Below, in pieces: positions 24,300 through 53,239 of a DNA stretch of 64,000 bases. The stretch's first letter is position 1, and every line of letters begins with the position of its first letter. The notes beneath the pieces are model-generated. The model was not told the DNA's origin. It worked only from the letters and a program-made list of their open reading frames with translations, and ran no database searches. Origin of the DNA: Dermatemys mawii (Eukaryota > Chordata > Testudines > Dermatemydidae); the NCBI GenBank assembly GCA_007922305.1, contig ML677366.1, positions 13,048,910 through 13,112,909 on the forward strand, written 5' to 3'. The translations under genes were made by a program, and so were the position numbers.

Positions 24300-24470
24300 T
24301 CATCTGTGGGGCTTAAAGTGCTTTACAGCAGGTGGCTCAGTCACATCCTCGTTTTACGGTTGGAAACTAAGGCACAAAGATTAAGTGACCTGCATAGGGG
24401 TCAGGAACAGAAATCGTCTCTCCTGATTCCAGTGACCTGCTTTAACTACTAGACCACCCTGCTAACAGAG
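24300..24470 (+). repeat. MIR/CORE-like SINE remnant
   Basis: AAAGTGCTTTACAGC, CTCGTTTTACGG, GGAAACTAAGGCACAAAGAT, AAGTGACCTGCATA and CTACTAGACCACCCTGC follow the MIR-type order. It lies in the presumed DET1 3' UTR. Confidence 0.5.
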
Positions 24471-25075
24471 ACCTTTCTCCCCTAATGCCTTGCATATTGA
24501 TGTGGCTTGAGTGCACTGTGTGAATCACAAGAGCTACTTTCGTTTCCTCATAACAGTGAAGGTACAAATTAGAAAAAATAAAACAACCCATCACCATGGC
24601 TTCTATTCTTGCTCTGTAAAATGGACTTGTCTTGACTAAGTAGAAGGGCACTGGTACAGGAGGAGTGCTAGGGAACTCTGCCTTTGCTATCACAAAACAG
24701 ACAAAGCGAGAGAAAAAAATGACACTCCTTGGGGAAACAGGCAAGGTTTCTCAGCTACATGTTATTCACCAATAGGTGTGGCAGAAGACAGGGTTTAATG
24801 CAACAAGGGGCTTTGGCAATATGAACTGGATGGGATCTATAGAAAGACATGGTCACAAGGCTAATCTCCAATCGAGATGGCTTCTTCCGAAGCACGGTGG
24901 GATTCTCTTTCAATGGCTTGCGAGTGGCAGCTGTAGACGCTGGGGAACAATGCTGGTTGGTTAGGGCTTCCAGGTCAGGTTCCTTAGGTGAACAGTGGTT
25001 TGGTTTCCTAGAAGGCATGAGTGTCTGGCTTTGGTGTGTCCATGAGGGCAACAGCTGCCCTAGCCCAGGACTGTA

Positions 25076-41626
<16,551 letters not shown>

Positions 41627-41776
41627 TCAGGAGGCTCACAGGGTTGGGAGGCCTGGGCGCCCGGCAGACGGAGGTTGCGGTTTCCAGACGCCGAGGGCTG
41701 AAGGGCCGCGGTCCCCCGGGATGAGCGTGCAGCGGTCGGAGCTGGGGACGCTGGTGGGCGTCGCGCGTTTCCTCAC

Positions 41777-41900
41777 CTCTCCGGGCCGCAGCAGGGCCCG
41801 GCACCACCACTGTCCGTCACTCTATGGCCGCCGCCATCTTTCCGCCAAGGGCGCCGCTGCTAACGACTCCTTCTCTGCCTTGGCGAGGAGAGCAAGAGGG
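41777..41900 (-). other. DET1: Inferred DET1 untranslated exon 1
   Basis: On the minus strand CGGAGAG/GTGAGGAAAC gives a strong donor at 41776. The matching acceptor is at 41410, before the coding exon. The upstream limit (transcription start) is a guess between the YY1 and ETS motifs. Confidence 0.45.
41830..41841 (-). promoter_or_regulatory. YY1-like site in the DET1 promoter
   Basis: GCCGCCATCTTT on plus (AAAGATGGCGGC on the gene strand) is the same 12-mer found twice in the MRPL46/MRPS11 promoter. Confidence 0.6.
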
Positions 41901-41912
41901 TACCGCGCCGGC

Positions 41913-41928
41913 CCGGAAGTGCTTCCGG
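41913..41928. promoter_or_regulatory. Inverted pair of ETS-type motifs
   Basis: CCGGAAGT and GCTTCCGG abut to form a near-palindrome of 16 bp. CCGGAAGT is the classic ETS/GABPA core motif of housekeeping promoters. Confidence 0.6.
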
Positions 41929-42589
41929 CGGCCACGGGGCATAGCGTCAGGTAGGCGTCGAGTGTCAGCCGCACCGGCAAACAGTGGCCCCTGGCGGCCG
42001 GAGGAGTCACCGCGGTGCTGAGGGAACCAAGGGCCCTTCAGAGTCGCCTTCAGAGCCCTGGCCAGCCCCGCCAGGCACCATGGCAACCACAGCAGCTGGG
42101 CATCATGGCGGATGGGCCCTATCCCCAGGAGCGCAGGGCGCCCCCTGACCTTCCCCTACCCAGGGCACCGGCCAGGCATAGCCCAGTATATTCACCGCCC
42201 CCGTGGCAGGGCATAGCGTGACCTTACCTCTGCCCCTTCCAGAGCCAGCTGTGCCCCCGCAGGCATGCCAGGCACCTCCCTGCCCAGGGTGCAGTGCCCA
42301 CCCTAGCCCTTCCTATTCTCCTAGCATGACCCCTTACAGCCATTGCTAGCAGACTGGAGGGAGAAGGAGTCTGACTTTTAAGGGTATGGGGGGTGTAGGG
42401 TAACCCCCATGCGAACTTGGACCACTCTCCCGGGTGCACACTCCCACTGCCCATCAGCTGGGGCATTTAGTTTGCATCTCTGGGTTCCCTACTGGGGCCT
42501 GGGTTTCTGCAGTAATACCTGGGGCACTACCCTACTTCCCTTATAGGACATTTAGGGGTGCAATCCAGAGCAGCAAGGGGCTGTGTCAC

Positions 42590-43910
42590 CCCTGCCCTTC
42601 AGCCATGGGTACAACACAATGCTTTGTGTTGTGGCTTCTAACCTGAGCTCCTGCCAAACAGCATGCAGGTCACACCCTAAGTGTCTGTGTGTAGCCACAG
42701 TCCTGGCCCAGCAAATCTGACCCCAGCAGCCTGTCAGCAAACACCGACCATGCTCTGGCTTCCAGCAGCCTTGATTACCACATGCATGCAAGGTAACCCC
42801 AACACACTCCTAATCCTGAATTTCCCCCGAAAAATGTACTGCCCTCTCCTGGACAGATAAGATAACAAAGGTCCGTTGTCCCTGTAAAAGAACAATATGC
42901 AACAATTTGCCACCTTAATTGGAGTTACTCACACAGTTCACAACACTAAATTAATTTTCATTAACGAACAAAAAAGTTTATTTAACTACAAAGAGAGAGG
43001 TTTTAAGTGAGTACGAGTATTAAGGCATTAAAGTAAAAAATGGTTAAAAGAAAAAGATTCTAAACTTTACAAACTAGACTTGGTTCAAGGTAAAATTCTT
43101 ACCATGTGCTTCCAACATTACTGACCAGGTAATTTTCAGGTCAGGATCCTTCCCAAAATCAAAGAGCTGGATTCTTTTGTCTTCTTAGGTTCAAGAGAGA
43201 TGGATAGGGAGAGATAACTTGGAGTTGTTTTACCTCTTACTTGTATAGTTCAATCACCCTCTGAAATGCATTTCCCTGAGAGTGACCATTGGGCCTTGTC
43301 TACACTGCCACTTTACAGTGCAATGTTCCTTTCTCGCTCAGGGGTGTGAAAAAACATACCCCTGAGTGCTGCAAGTTTCGGCTCTGTAAAGTGGCAGTGT
43401 AGACAATGTAGCCGTGCTCCCAGCGCTAGTAGCTGCTCCCCTTGTGGAGGTGGGTTTTTTACAGCGCTGGGAGAGCTCTCTGGTGCCACGATTACACAGC
43501 CATTTTAAAGTGCTGCCATGGCAGCACTTTAATGTTGCTAGTGAAGACATACCCTTAGATAACATTCTTTCCAGCAGAGAGCAAGGAAACATCAGGTGGT
43601 GGGGTGAGAGGGGGGAGATTTCGTGCTTTTTCTTCTCTCTCTTCTGGCTGAGGACTCTGTTTACAGCTTATATGCAAATTGAAGTAAACACACATCCTTT
43701 TGTTTAAGACCTGCTTGATCAGCTTTATCTAATGTCTATGTGACTTTAAACATGGGCCTTTAACATTATAGAGGGTGGAATTTCATAATTTTACACACAC
43801 TGTTGCTACATACATTCTACCATGATATTATTGGCCAGTGAGATATTAGTTTTCAAATGATACCTCATAAGGTGAATACACAAGGGCATTCCATTACACC
43901 TTGTCACAAA
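42590..43910 (-). mobile_element. Probable LTR retroelement remnant (solo LTR), interrupted by a MITE
   Basis: Read on the minus strand, the block begins about TGTGACAAGGTGTAATGG (43908), carries AAATAAAC near 42985, and later CTGTCCAGGAGAGGGCAGT and AATTCAGGATTAGGAGTGTG. This resembles reptile LTRs from memory. No internal retroviral genes are attached. The left boundary is approximate and no target duplication was found. A MITE sits inside at 43291-43554. Confidence 0.4.
43291..43554. mobile_element. GTCTACACT-type palindromic MITE
   Basis: The ends GGGCCTTGTCTACACT and AGTGAAGACATACCC are inverted. Internal foldbacks include CAGGGGTGTG/CATACCCCTG, CCACTTTACAG/CTGTAAAGTGG and AAAGTGCTGCCATGGCAGCACTTT. 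It is related in end sequence to 8099-8530. The target duplication is unclear. Confidence 0.65.
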
Positions 43911-44866
43911 CATGTCTTTCCAAAGTATATTGTGGGTGTTCCCCGCACAGAAGTAGGACTGATGTACCATCCTCTTTCTGTACTGCCCCACTACCTGCTT
44001 TCTTCAGTCCAGCTCTCATTGGCCATCCGCCACAGAGCCTTCCTGACCCTTCACTTTCCAGCATTACCTCCCCTCCTGGGAAAACACCATTGCCCCAGAA
44101 GAGTTTTGTACAGGCTGAATGCAGAAAAGGCTGATATTCAATGTGGGAGAGGCAGACTGTGCCCCATTTCACTGCTCTTCTAGTCAGAGAGAACCATGCT
44201 CCTCCAAGACTCTAATGCTCTCTTCACATCAGTTCTCAGAGAAGAGTCCCACCCCAATCTCCTCCCTGAGGATTGCCCAGTTTTGCCCACTCCCAGTAAG
44301 ATTATCATATTCCTAATTGCCACTTGGGAATAGATTAGCAGTCAATGAGAGTAACAGTTTTGCTAACTCAAAATGTTCCTTTCTAAAGGGAGATGACCTG
44401 GCCCCTTCTGACCAGCAAATTCATCACATTTGTGATCCAAGCAAACTGGGAAGCCTGGTCGCCTCCAGAGAAGAGAGTCAAGTGCGTTCTGTTGCATTGC
44501 CACCTGGTCCTTCAGTGAGGCAGTGAAAATCATCACAGGTTAGAAAACCTTTTTCCTGTTTGACCCCTTCCTATGGTGGTTGGAATCTCTTTCGCCTCTC
44601 ATTGAGAGGTTCACCATATTCCTGTTGGGTATTGTGCATTTAATTCATCAATAGCCCCTATGGTTGTAGGCTGTATTGATAATTAAATATGACAGAAGTG
44701 ATGCATCCTGAGCTGTGCCCCATGCCAGTCCTCAGTGGATGCAGCTGACCTATTTTTATCAGAACACAATGCAATCCCAAGGGTTCGGCATTTCTACCAT
44801 TGACATAAAAATGTGGATATTGTGCCAGTGAAAAGTACAGGTTCCAGCAGTGCTAAAGATTGAAAT

Positions 44867-45985
44867 ATAAGAACGTAAGAACATAAGAAAGGCCCTACTG
44901 GGTCAGACCAAAGGTCCATCTAGCCCAGTATCCTGTCTACCGACAGTGGCCAATGCCAGGTGCCCTGGAGTGAGTGAACCTAACGGGTAAAGATCAAGTG
45001 ATCTCTCTCCTGCCATCCATCACCCGCCTCTGACAAACAGAGGCTAGGGACACCATTCCTTACCCAGCCTGGCTAATAGCCATTAATGGACTTACCCTCC
45101 ATGAATTTATCCAGTTCTCTTTTAAACCCTGTTATAGTCCTAGCCTTCACAGCCTCCTCAGGCAAGGAGTTTCACAGGTTGACTGTGCGCTGTATGAAGA
45201 AGAACTTCCTTTTATTTGTTTTAAACCTGCTGCCCACTAATTTCAATGGGTGGCCCCTAGTTCTTCTATTATGGGAACAAGTAAATAACCTTTTCTTATT
45301 CACTTTTTCCACGCCACTCATAGTTTTATATACCTCTATCATATCCCCCCTTAGTCTCCTCTTTTCCAAGCTAAAAAGTCCTAGCCTCTTTAATCTCTCC
45401 TCACATGGGACCTGTTCCAATCCCCTAATCATTTTAGTTGCCCTTCTCTGAACGTTTTCTAAGGCCAGTATATCCTTTCTGAGATGAGGAGACCACATTT
45501 GTACACAGTATTCAAGATGTGGGTGCACCATGGATTGGTATAAGGGCAATAAGATATTCTCCATCTTATTCTCTATCCCTTTTTGAATGATTCCTAACAT
45601 CCTGTTTGTTTTTTTGACTGCCGCTGCACACTGCATGGACATCTTCAGAGAACTATCCACGATGACTCCAAGATCCTTTTCCTGATTAGCTGTAGCTAAA
45701 TTAGCCCCCATCATATTATACGTATAGTTGGGGTTATTTTTTCCAAAGTGCATTACTTTATATTTATCCACATTAAATTTCATTTACCATTTTGTTGCCC
45801 AATCATTTAGTTTTGTGAGATCTTTTTGAAGTTCTTCACAGTCTGCTTGGGTCTTAACTATTTTGAGCAGTTTAGTATCATCTGCAAACTTTGCCACCTC
45901 ACTGTTTACCCCTTCCTCCAAATCACTGATGAATAAGTTGAATAGGATTGGTCCTAGGACTGACCCTTGGAAACCTCTATACATC
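44867..45985 (-). mobile_element. CR1 LINE, 5'-truncated, with 3' reverse transcriptase part
   Basis: The minus strand encodes the C-terminal half of a CR1-type reverse transcriptase: GSVLGPILFN, then FADDTKL (the FADD box), NDWATKW, KYKVMHFGKNN, LGVIVDSSLKMS, RATKMIRGLE. A 3' untranslated tail follows, ending in imperfect TTCTTATG octamers near 44867. The frame is continuous apart from one stop codon at 45786-45784. The endonuclease and N-terminal RT are missing. No role for a host gene. Confidence 0.92.
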
Positions 45986-45999
45986 ATCAGTGCAGTCAA
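45172..45999 (-). pseudogene. CR1 reverse transcriptase C-terminal frame split by one stop
   Basis: Two abutting frames (45999-45784 and 45783-45172) are in the same phase. The intervening TAA sits where CR1 relatives have Gln (TKWQMKF), so one CAA-to-TAA change explains the break. First residues upstream of GFQGSV are flanking DNA. Confidence 0.85.
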
Positions 46000-48900
46000 C
46001 AGCAGGCAAGCATGTCCCCATGCACCAGCCTTTCCACTGATAGGTCATTTCAAAGGCATGACAGATGAGTTCATCTCCAGGGTCCAATGAATCCTTGGCC
46101 TCTGTGGTGGGATCCCAACAAGGAAGCCACTTTTGGTGGTTTTCCATGTGATCATGTCCCCAAGGTTTTGAACTGAGATTACCTCTTGCCCTCTCATCAC
46201 TGAGATTAGATTGCTCTAATGCATAACAGTATCGCTGCCATCTCTCTCCTTCCCCCAGGACTGGGCTCTAGTTTCCTCAACACTTTTTGTTAAGATATCT
46301 TATCATTTCTGCTAATCAGAGGGACTCACTCATGCATGCTCCCTCATAGTGTGGGTACTGGAATAGAGAGGATGTCTCTTCTGTCGCTTGGTATCACCAT
46401 TGCTTCTTGGTGGGAAGAGCTATGTTTTGTGTATCTCAGTTTTCCACTCTAGTTAATGGCCAATAGCAATGGTCATTGGCTGAATGCCAGTGGTCACTGA
46501 GTGGTGTAGGGATAGGATATACTTCCTGCTACCATTCACTTCTGGCAGTCCCTTCCCCTTGTCCTTAATGAGCATTGTTTTGTGAGAGGGAAACAGCAAT
46601 TAGAGGAGGCTGCAGATTGAGACAGGATCTTTCCTGAAGTCATATTCAGCAAAATAGCTTGGAGGGCAGAATTTGTCCTTTCTTTTCCCCCATCCTTTTT
46701 CATCCACCAGAAATCTGCATGATTCACACACACAGAGCCCTGGGTTTGTTAAATAGGGACATCTAGAGCTCAAACTGTTTCCAATGCAGGCCTCCTCCAA
46801 GGGCTAATTGCAGTTACATTTACATCGGCACAGGTAATGTGATGTCCCTCACCATTCTGCAGACTGCAGGGTGTTGACCTGAATTTAATGGGTTAGTTTA
46901 ATGGCTCGCCACTGATCAAATCCGAAGAGAAGATTTATAGGTTCTTATCCAGTTCAGACTACAGAGTTTGAGAACTTTAAGAGTTCTGTATGAGGAGAGG
47001 ATTCTTGGGGTGCTTGCCAAGAACACATACACTGAGGACAGTACCAAATTGATAAAAACGTTATGGAAATTAACATAAAAACAAGGAATGTAAGGAAACT
47101 TATAACTACAAAACAGTAAAAGAATTCCAAAACTCCTGGTGGTAACATTTCCATTATAAGTACCTTATTCTAACATACTCACACCCTTCCTTGAGGACAC
47201 GGTAATAGGAGGTGAAGGACCAGCCTCACTCCTGGCATGCCTGATTACGCGATGGTGCTGTCTTCCCCAATGGTTAGGAATGTTGAGTAGTTATACTATA
47301 CTGCACAAGCTGAGCTAATAGCATAATAGAAAATAGAATGGATAGTCTATAGACTATGGATGGATGAAAGAGTGTAAAATAACAAGTAGAATCGAATGTA
47401 GAATTGAAAAATAGCCTGTAGAATGCCCCTTACAAGGTATTTTATAGGATCCTGACCTATGTAATTCAGGCCCAACCTACTATACCCAAATCTTATTTCC
47501 CTACCCTAAGAATTTTATGCGTACCCTTCTCCCATAAGTTAGTGGATTATGACACTTACTTTCTAAATATATTAATAAGGATTATCTCACTCCAAAACTG
47601 CCAGCCTAGACTCTCTTGGTGACTTCCAAGTTGTGGTGTACCTTGCAGTTACCAACCGGTTGTAGATGCCGGATGAACTATAATGTGATGTTGATAGTTC
47701 CTCCCTCTGGTTCCCCAAAGTTCAGGGCCCATTCTTAAACTGAGCCAAAGGTTGCCAGCTTTTGTGCTGACGTATTCATAACTGAATTTACTTTTTGCTA
47801 TATAGCCTTTTCTTACTGTATTTCACAAACCGGGAGGCATCTTGCATTTCCGCAATTTCAGCAAAACTTATTATTAGGAAACACATACCTCAACACATCT
47901 TAAATTCCAAGGAGTTAATCCCGCTAAAATATAAGAATACAAGAGATTAATATCAGAAAAAGAAACATATTAATTGGTACTGCTGGCTGGATTAGTAGGA
48001 TAATAGCGAGCAAAATAATCCTATGGGCTACAAGGGTTGTAACTGCTGTAACTTTGGCCTTTGTATCCAGATGACCACTAGGGAGAGACACCCAAAAATG
48101 AGAGAGAAATAGAGAAAGCATTGACTGAAAACTGACCCAGGGCCTCCATTAATGGTCCATGGGGTATGTATGGCCTCCAGGTTTTCAGAGCAGATTGTTT
48201 GCAGGAAGACATGATGTTGTGTTCATTCTATTTTACAGTGTATTTTTTATGGGATTCAGCTTCCAAATAAATGATTCCCCAGGTCAGTAAGATAGCAAAG
48301 AAGTGATACCATGCATATCTCAGAGTATGGTGTGTGGCGGGGGGACAAACAAACAGAAGAGGTCATGGCCCACTCTGATCTCCACCGACCCCCACAGTGG
48401 GGCCAAAGGGAGAGACAACTCTCAGCCCCATTTATGTCGCCCTCCCAGCAGCTTTTTTTGTTTGCTCACCCACGGATTGCAAGGCTAGCCGTGAACTGTG
48501 GCCTCTGTCTCAGTACATCTCTGCACTAAAGACGTTGTGAGCTGCAAAACATATCCTGGTGCTGTATGGATCTCAGGGAATTAAACAATTATTGTAAAGT
48601 GCCTCTTATGCAAACACCTTCCTCCCAAAATAGCTTGAGAGGCAGAGAGAGGGAAACAAGTAAAGCAGGAATTTGGAGTCAGATTCTTTCAACAAAGAAT
48701 TCTCTGCCCTTTCTTGTAGTCATTGGGGTCCCCATATTTAAAGTGCTGGGCACCAGCAGCACAAATCAACTCAGCACTAACATCTGCAAGGTGAGAGGGG
48801 AACTAACTAGAGCTAACTCTGGCCCCTCAGCCAACTTCCAGTAGCTGGGACTGTAATTTAAACATAGTGGATTGAATGTAACTGTCCATTAGAAGGCACT

Positions 48901-49975
48901 GGTGGAGTCATGCTGGTACTATTCAATCTGGCCAGCGTGGCTTGGGACTGTCACGCCCAAATGAGGCCATTCCAGGTTATCTGCCATTTCAGCATTACTT
49001 CTGTTGGCCGTGCTCCTGTGTGTCGGTGGATTCAGTGGGAGCTCAGCATGCAAACGGCTCATGTTTGTTGGTGGAACAGGTGCAAGAAACAATGAACCAT
49101 GGAGTAACGTTAAGCCAAATTCAGCACTAGTGTATTTTAATCTCTGGCTGTACTGCACCTAGATTACAACACATTTCTATCCATTCTAATTGTGGGGAAT
49201 CATTTCTCTCTCAGCTGCTTTCTGATTGAACCTCAGCTGCTCCCATATTTGAGTAACATTTCTGGGTTGGCCCCTGTCCCACCTCCACCCCTTCTACCTC
49301 TCATCTGTGCTGTACCAGCAAAGATTATTTATGGGGGAGAAGCCAAGAATTCCCCTGCATCTCCCCCTACTTCTGTATCCTTAGCAATTTCCTAGCCAGG
49401 GAATGAATTTATCTGCTCTCCTTCTCTGTGTTTCTGTGGTTTGCATTTCATTTGCAAGCTGTATTACTTCACACTGTTTACCTTGCTCCACACTCTGGCC
49501 AGCTGGGTGTGGCCTCCCTTCTTGCACAAGTAAATCACTGTCCCCTGGCTGCCTCTGCTACACCGGGGGCTCAAGATCTCCAGTCAGTGCAAGTCAAGCC
49601 TAGGCTTCACGGCTAATCTGGAGCTAAAATCTGCGGGTATGGGATGGTGGGTGGTATTTTTCTACCCAGGCTAAGGCACATGAAATTTTGTGAGATACAC
49701 TTTAATATACAGCAAAGGCCGGTCTGCCCTGCACAGTAAACACCCTCTTCTTTCCTTAGAGATTGTTCTAATTCCATGCGATGCTGCTGGTATGGCAGAG
49801 TGCTGGAAAGCGATCTGCAGCATAGTGAGAAACTGCACTGTCTGACCTCCATTGTCTTGTGTTTGTTAAATAGGAGTCACTGATTTCTCTCCATCCTCTT
49901 TTGCCCTTGTATGCACACGATTCTAAGGGGACGCTGGATTCTAAGGGCTCAGTTCTGTCCTTTGGTACATGTGTG
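46000..49975. other. Non-coding stretch, possible degraded retroelement sequence
   Basis: No host gene was recognised. 46950-48130 is AT-rich. On the minus strand at 48121-47924 a 65-codon frame has a hydrophobic run (AIILLIQPAVPINMFLFLIL) that could be a membrane segment of an old envelope-like gene, but nothing else supports this. The rest shows no bounded feature. Confidence 0.3.
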
Positions 49976-49983
49976 AGGCAATC

Positions 49984-50175
49984 TCTTTTATTGGACCAAC
50001 TTCTGTTGGTGAAAGAGACAAGCTTTCAAACTATCCAGAACGAAGATCTCTGTGCGACTCAAAAGCTTGTCTGTTATCAACAGAAGCTGATCCAATAAAT
50101 GGTATGACCTCACCCACCTTGTCTCTCTAATATCCTGGGACCAAATGGCTACAACTACACTGCATACTTTCATAC
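49984..50175. repeat. Foldback interspersed repeat, possibly Penelope-like tail
   Basis: TTATTGGACCAACTTCTGTT and CAACAGAAGCTGATCCAATA are inverted partners. GAGACAAGCTTTC and AAAAGCTTGTCTG likewise pair. CACCCACCTTGTCTCTCTAA and ATATCCTGGGACC follow, a combination I know from reptile repeats. Confidence 0.5.
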
Positions 50176-50179
50176 ATGT

Positions 50180-52480
50180 AACACACTCACCTTGAAGACA
50201 GGAGGAGCTTTGCCTGCATGAGGATTTCAGGGCTGTTCCCACAGTCCCTCCAAAAAGTTTTACCTGCTGCCTTACTCTTTAGAGACCTCGTCAGTCTTCC
50301 CTCAGATCTCAGGGTTGCACATGTTGTGAGTTGCAGCAGTAATAACTGATTCACTGAAGCAATTTCTCAGAGTACTGACGTTCTGCAAAACCTTCCATCC
50401 AAACAAACAAGCTACAAAATGTGTTTTACCCAACCTCCTCCTCTTCCAGTCTGCCTCAAACAGTTCCTTTACAAACCATCTTTTCATTTAACTCAGTACC
50501 AATCCACCTTGCCCTCCTTATGTTTCTTTCAAACCACATCCAACTTATCCAGGTCTCATAAGCTCACACACAGTTTTTCATAATGGTGTCTTCCCAAGAG
50601 AGTCCTGGGTCAGGAAAAGGATGGGATGGTACAGACCAGCATTTAGGTGCATTGACAGAACTGTGTGCGCGCAAGGGGGTTCTTGGGCTATGCTTGGGGA
50701 ATATTGGGGGTCAGGATTAGGAGGCACTGGCAGACGTATGTATGGGGAACTCAGATCCAGACCAGCAGGGAATGTTGTATGTAGATCACTAGTTGGATGT
50801 ATTGGTAGTGTTGTGTGGGGAACCTGTTCTGGACTAGCAGGTGGCTGGAAGACAGGACTGAGTTGCCGTGGCATTGCTGTGTGGAGGCTGGAGAAGCCCA
50901 GAACTACAATAGCAGGGGATGCTGCTGGTCAAGAGTGAGGTGCATTGGCAGAGCTGAGTGTGGGAAGGCTGCCCATTCCCCCTCTGTACCTCACCTACCT
51001 TTAGCCAGTAGCTTTTTAGTCCCTAACTTTCACAAGCACTACATTAATACAGGTTTTTAATCAAATGCAGTCCTTATTTTTTCCCTTCTCAACTCATTTC
51101 TTCCCTTCTATGCATGACCTGGGGACTATAACTGGCCGATTAGCCTTGCCGGTGGGTGTCTTCTTTACCTGAGGAGTGACTAGTGGGGGATGGGTTGCTC
51201 AGGAGGGGCAGCACTCGGTTGTTTTTAAAGGCCTTGAAAGCTTTTTGTTTCTCCTCAGGTTTGTGCAGCAAACTGAGGCTTGCGTCTGCAAGGCTTTTAG
51301 CAGCTCTTCCTCTCACGCCCTTTGCATTAGTGGCACACGCAGCAGCGGCAAGGAAGCGGGAATGGGGAAGATGTACTAGAGGGGCACTTGCCTTTTTTTC
51401 CCCCCCTTTCCTTTTTTCTTTGAAAGGAACAGTGTCAGGGGTCCCTCGAGTTCCATTTGCCGGCTGCTGGCCTGTCCTCTCTCTCAGAGGCTGAGTGGTT
51501 TATTAAGCATTCCTGGCACAAGCAGCGCAGGCACTTTGAGCTACTTCATAAAGCAGGGATATAAGTGCAGTAGATACAAAAGAGATATGGGACTGGGGGA
51601 GGAGGGGGAAACAGGGTGATGTCAGAAATGCTAGAATTCTTTATGGCCTGGCCAGCAGACTGAGTGGGCCCCTGCTTGCTGTAGGGTTTGGAGGGGATAT
51701 TGGCGCTAGCCTATCTATGGTCTGTAGAGAGCCTATAACCAGCCCCCGTATACAGATCCACACATCAAAAGGGCTTCACTGCTGTAAACAAAATAACCTG
51801 CTCGGAGGCCTCATTTATGTGCTGCAGAGACCATCCCATCTCAGGAGACCTGAGTGCAGGGCCCAGCCCAGCGGCTCCGGGCAGGCTTCACAAAGGACCC
51901 AGAGTGGTGCAAACGAATAGCAATGCCAGGCTCAATTCCCAGCTCTTCTCAAGCTCACTGAGGAAAGGGAGAAATGTTCCCCCTGGCAGTCTCTCTGCAA
52001 ACCCCTTTGTGAGGATGGCGGCACAGCTGTGTGAGTGAATCAGGCTCAGAGGGCTCATACTCTCTCCCAGCTCCCTGAGCTTTGTGAATAGCTGTCCTTG
52101 GTTCTAGTGTCTCCTGGAGCCCTCCCATCCCCATAGCTAGGCTGGTGCCTCCTCCCTTACTAGTAAAACTAGAGCCAGGGTGTATGAGGGTCCCAAAAGG
52201 TCTGTGCTGCTTGGCACAGACCACATCTCCCAGGTACCTAGGTGAGAGGAGTTATTATTTCCCATACAATGGAGGATCTGGAAATGCTCTTATATATATT
52301 TTGTTTTCAAAATGCAACAAGGGGAGGGTATTCACCACCATATATATTTGGTGGAGGTAGAGAGGAACATCTGGTTCCTCTGGGCAATATCCTATATTAG
52401 AATTTACTCTATAAATACAAAACAAGGTTGATCCTTGGGCTAGGCACCATATAATCCCTGTATCTGTACATTGCTCAGTA
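50180..52480. other. Intergenic sequence, nothing recognised
   Basis: No gene, RNA or delimited repeat was seen. Open frames are short and without family motifs. Confidence 0.45.
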
Positions 52481-52487
52481 CAATGGG

Positions 52488-52883
52488 TATAGACACCAAC
52501 TTTCCAATGTGCCAGGGAGTGCTGAACTCCTGGCTTTGCCCCAGGTCTCGCCCCTACTCCACCCCTTCCCCCAAGGTCCCACCCTCACCTCTTCCCCGCC
52601 CCTGCTCCACCTCTGCCCCACCTCCTTCTGCCCTGTTCCACTCCCTCCCCCAAGTGCCCTGCATCCTTACTCCTCTTCCTTCCCCCCAGAGTCTCCTGGA
52701 TGGCACTAAACAGCTGATTGTGCCAAGCAGGAGGCACGGGGAGGGAGAGGGATTCATGGGGCCTGCCTGCAGGCAGGACATACTGAGGGGTGAGGGGGAG
52801 CTGATAGGGGGACTGCTCAGCACCCACCATTTTCTCCTTGTGGGTGCTCCACCCCCGGAGCACCCATGGAGTTGGCACTTATG
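52488..52883. mobile_element. hAT-like MITE of the GGCACCGACT family, without visible target duplication
   Basis: The ends TATAGACACCAACTTTCC and GGAGTTGGCACTTATG are imperfect inverted repeats. GGGTGCTCC/GGAGCACCC pairs lie inside the right end. The interior (C-rich CTCTTCC.. tract, AACAGCTGAT) matches 54719-55121 in the same orientation. Confidence 0.6.
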
Positions 52884-53239
52884 GCAGAGAGACCCTGATC
52901 CCGACAAAGGAGTTGACACAATAGAAATTTTAGATTATATTTAAAGAACTATGTTAAAATATTGTTAAGATTGCAAAGTCAAATGCTCAAAAGCCAGGCA
53001 ATGCCAGACTCTAGGTTGTATGTGCAGTCTTAATTTGCCTCCCTTGGTACATATGCACTATGATACAGTCTTTAATTACATGATCACATATTATTTTCCC
53101 ACAGCATCCCAGCCACATTCACTGAATAGGTAGCTCTTCAATGTTTCTTTTATCCTCCACATTCAGCGTGTGGCCCCAGGCCTTCCTTATGGCACACTAT
53201 TCAAACCCTGCTCTGAATACAGAAGTATTAATTTCCTTA

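Noticed and set aside
47924..48121. Possible retroviral envelope membrane segment
   Set aside because: It is only a short hydrophobic frame, with no flanking env, pol or clear LTR pair. Kept as a note, not as a gene.
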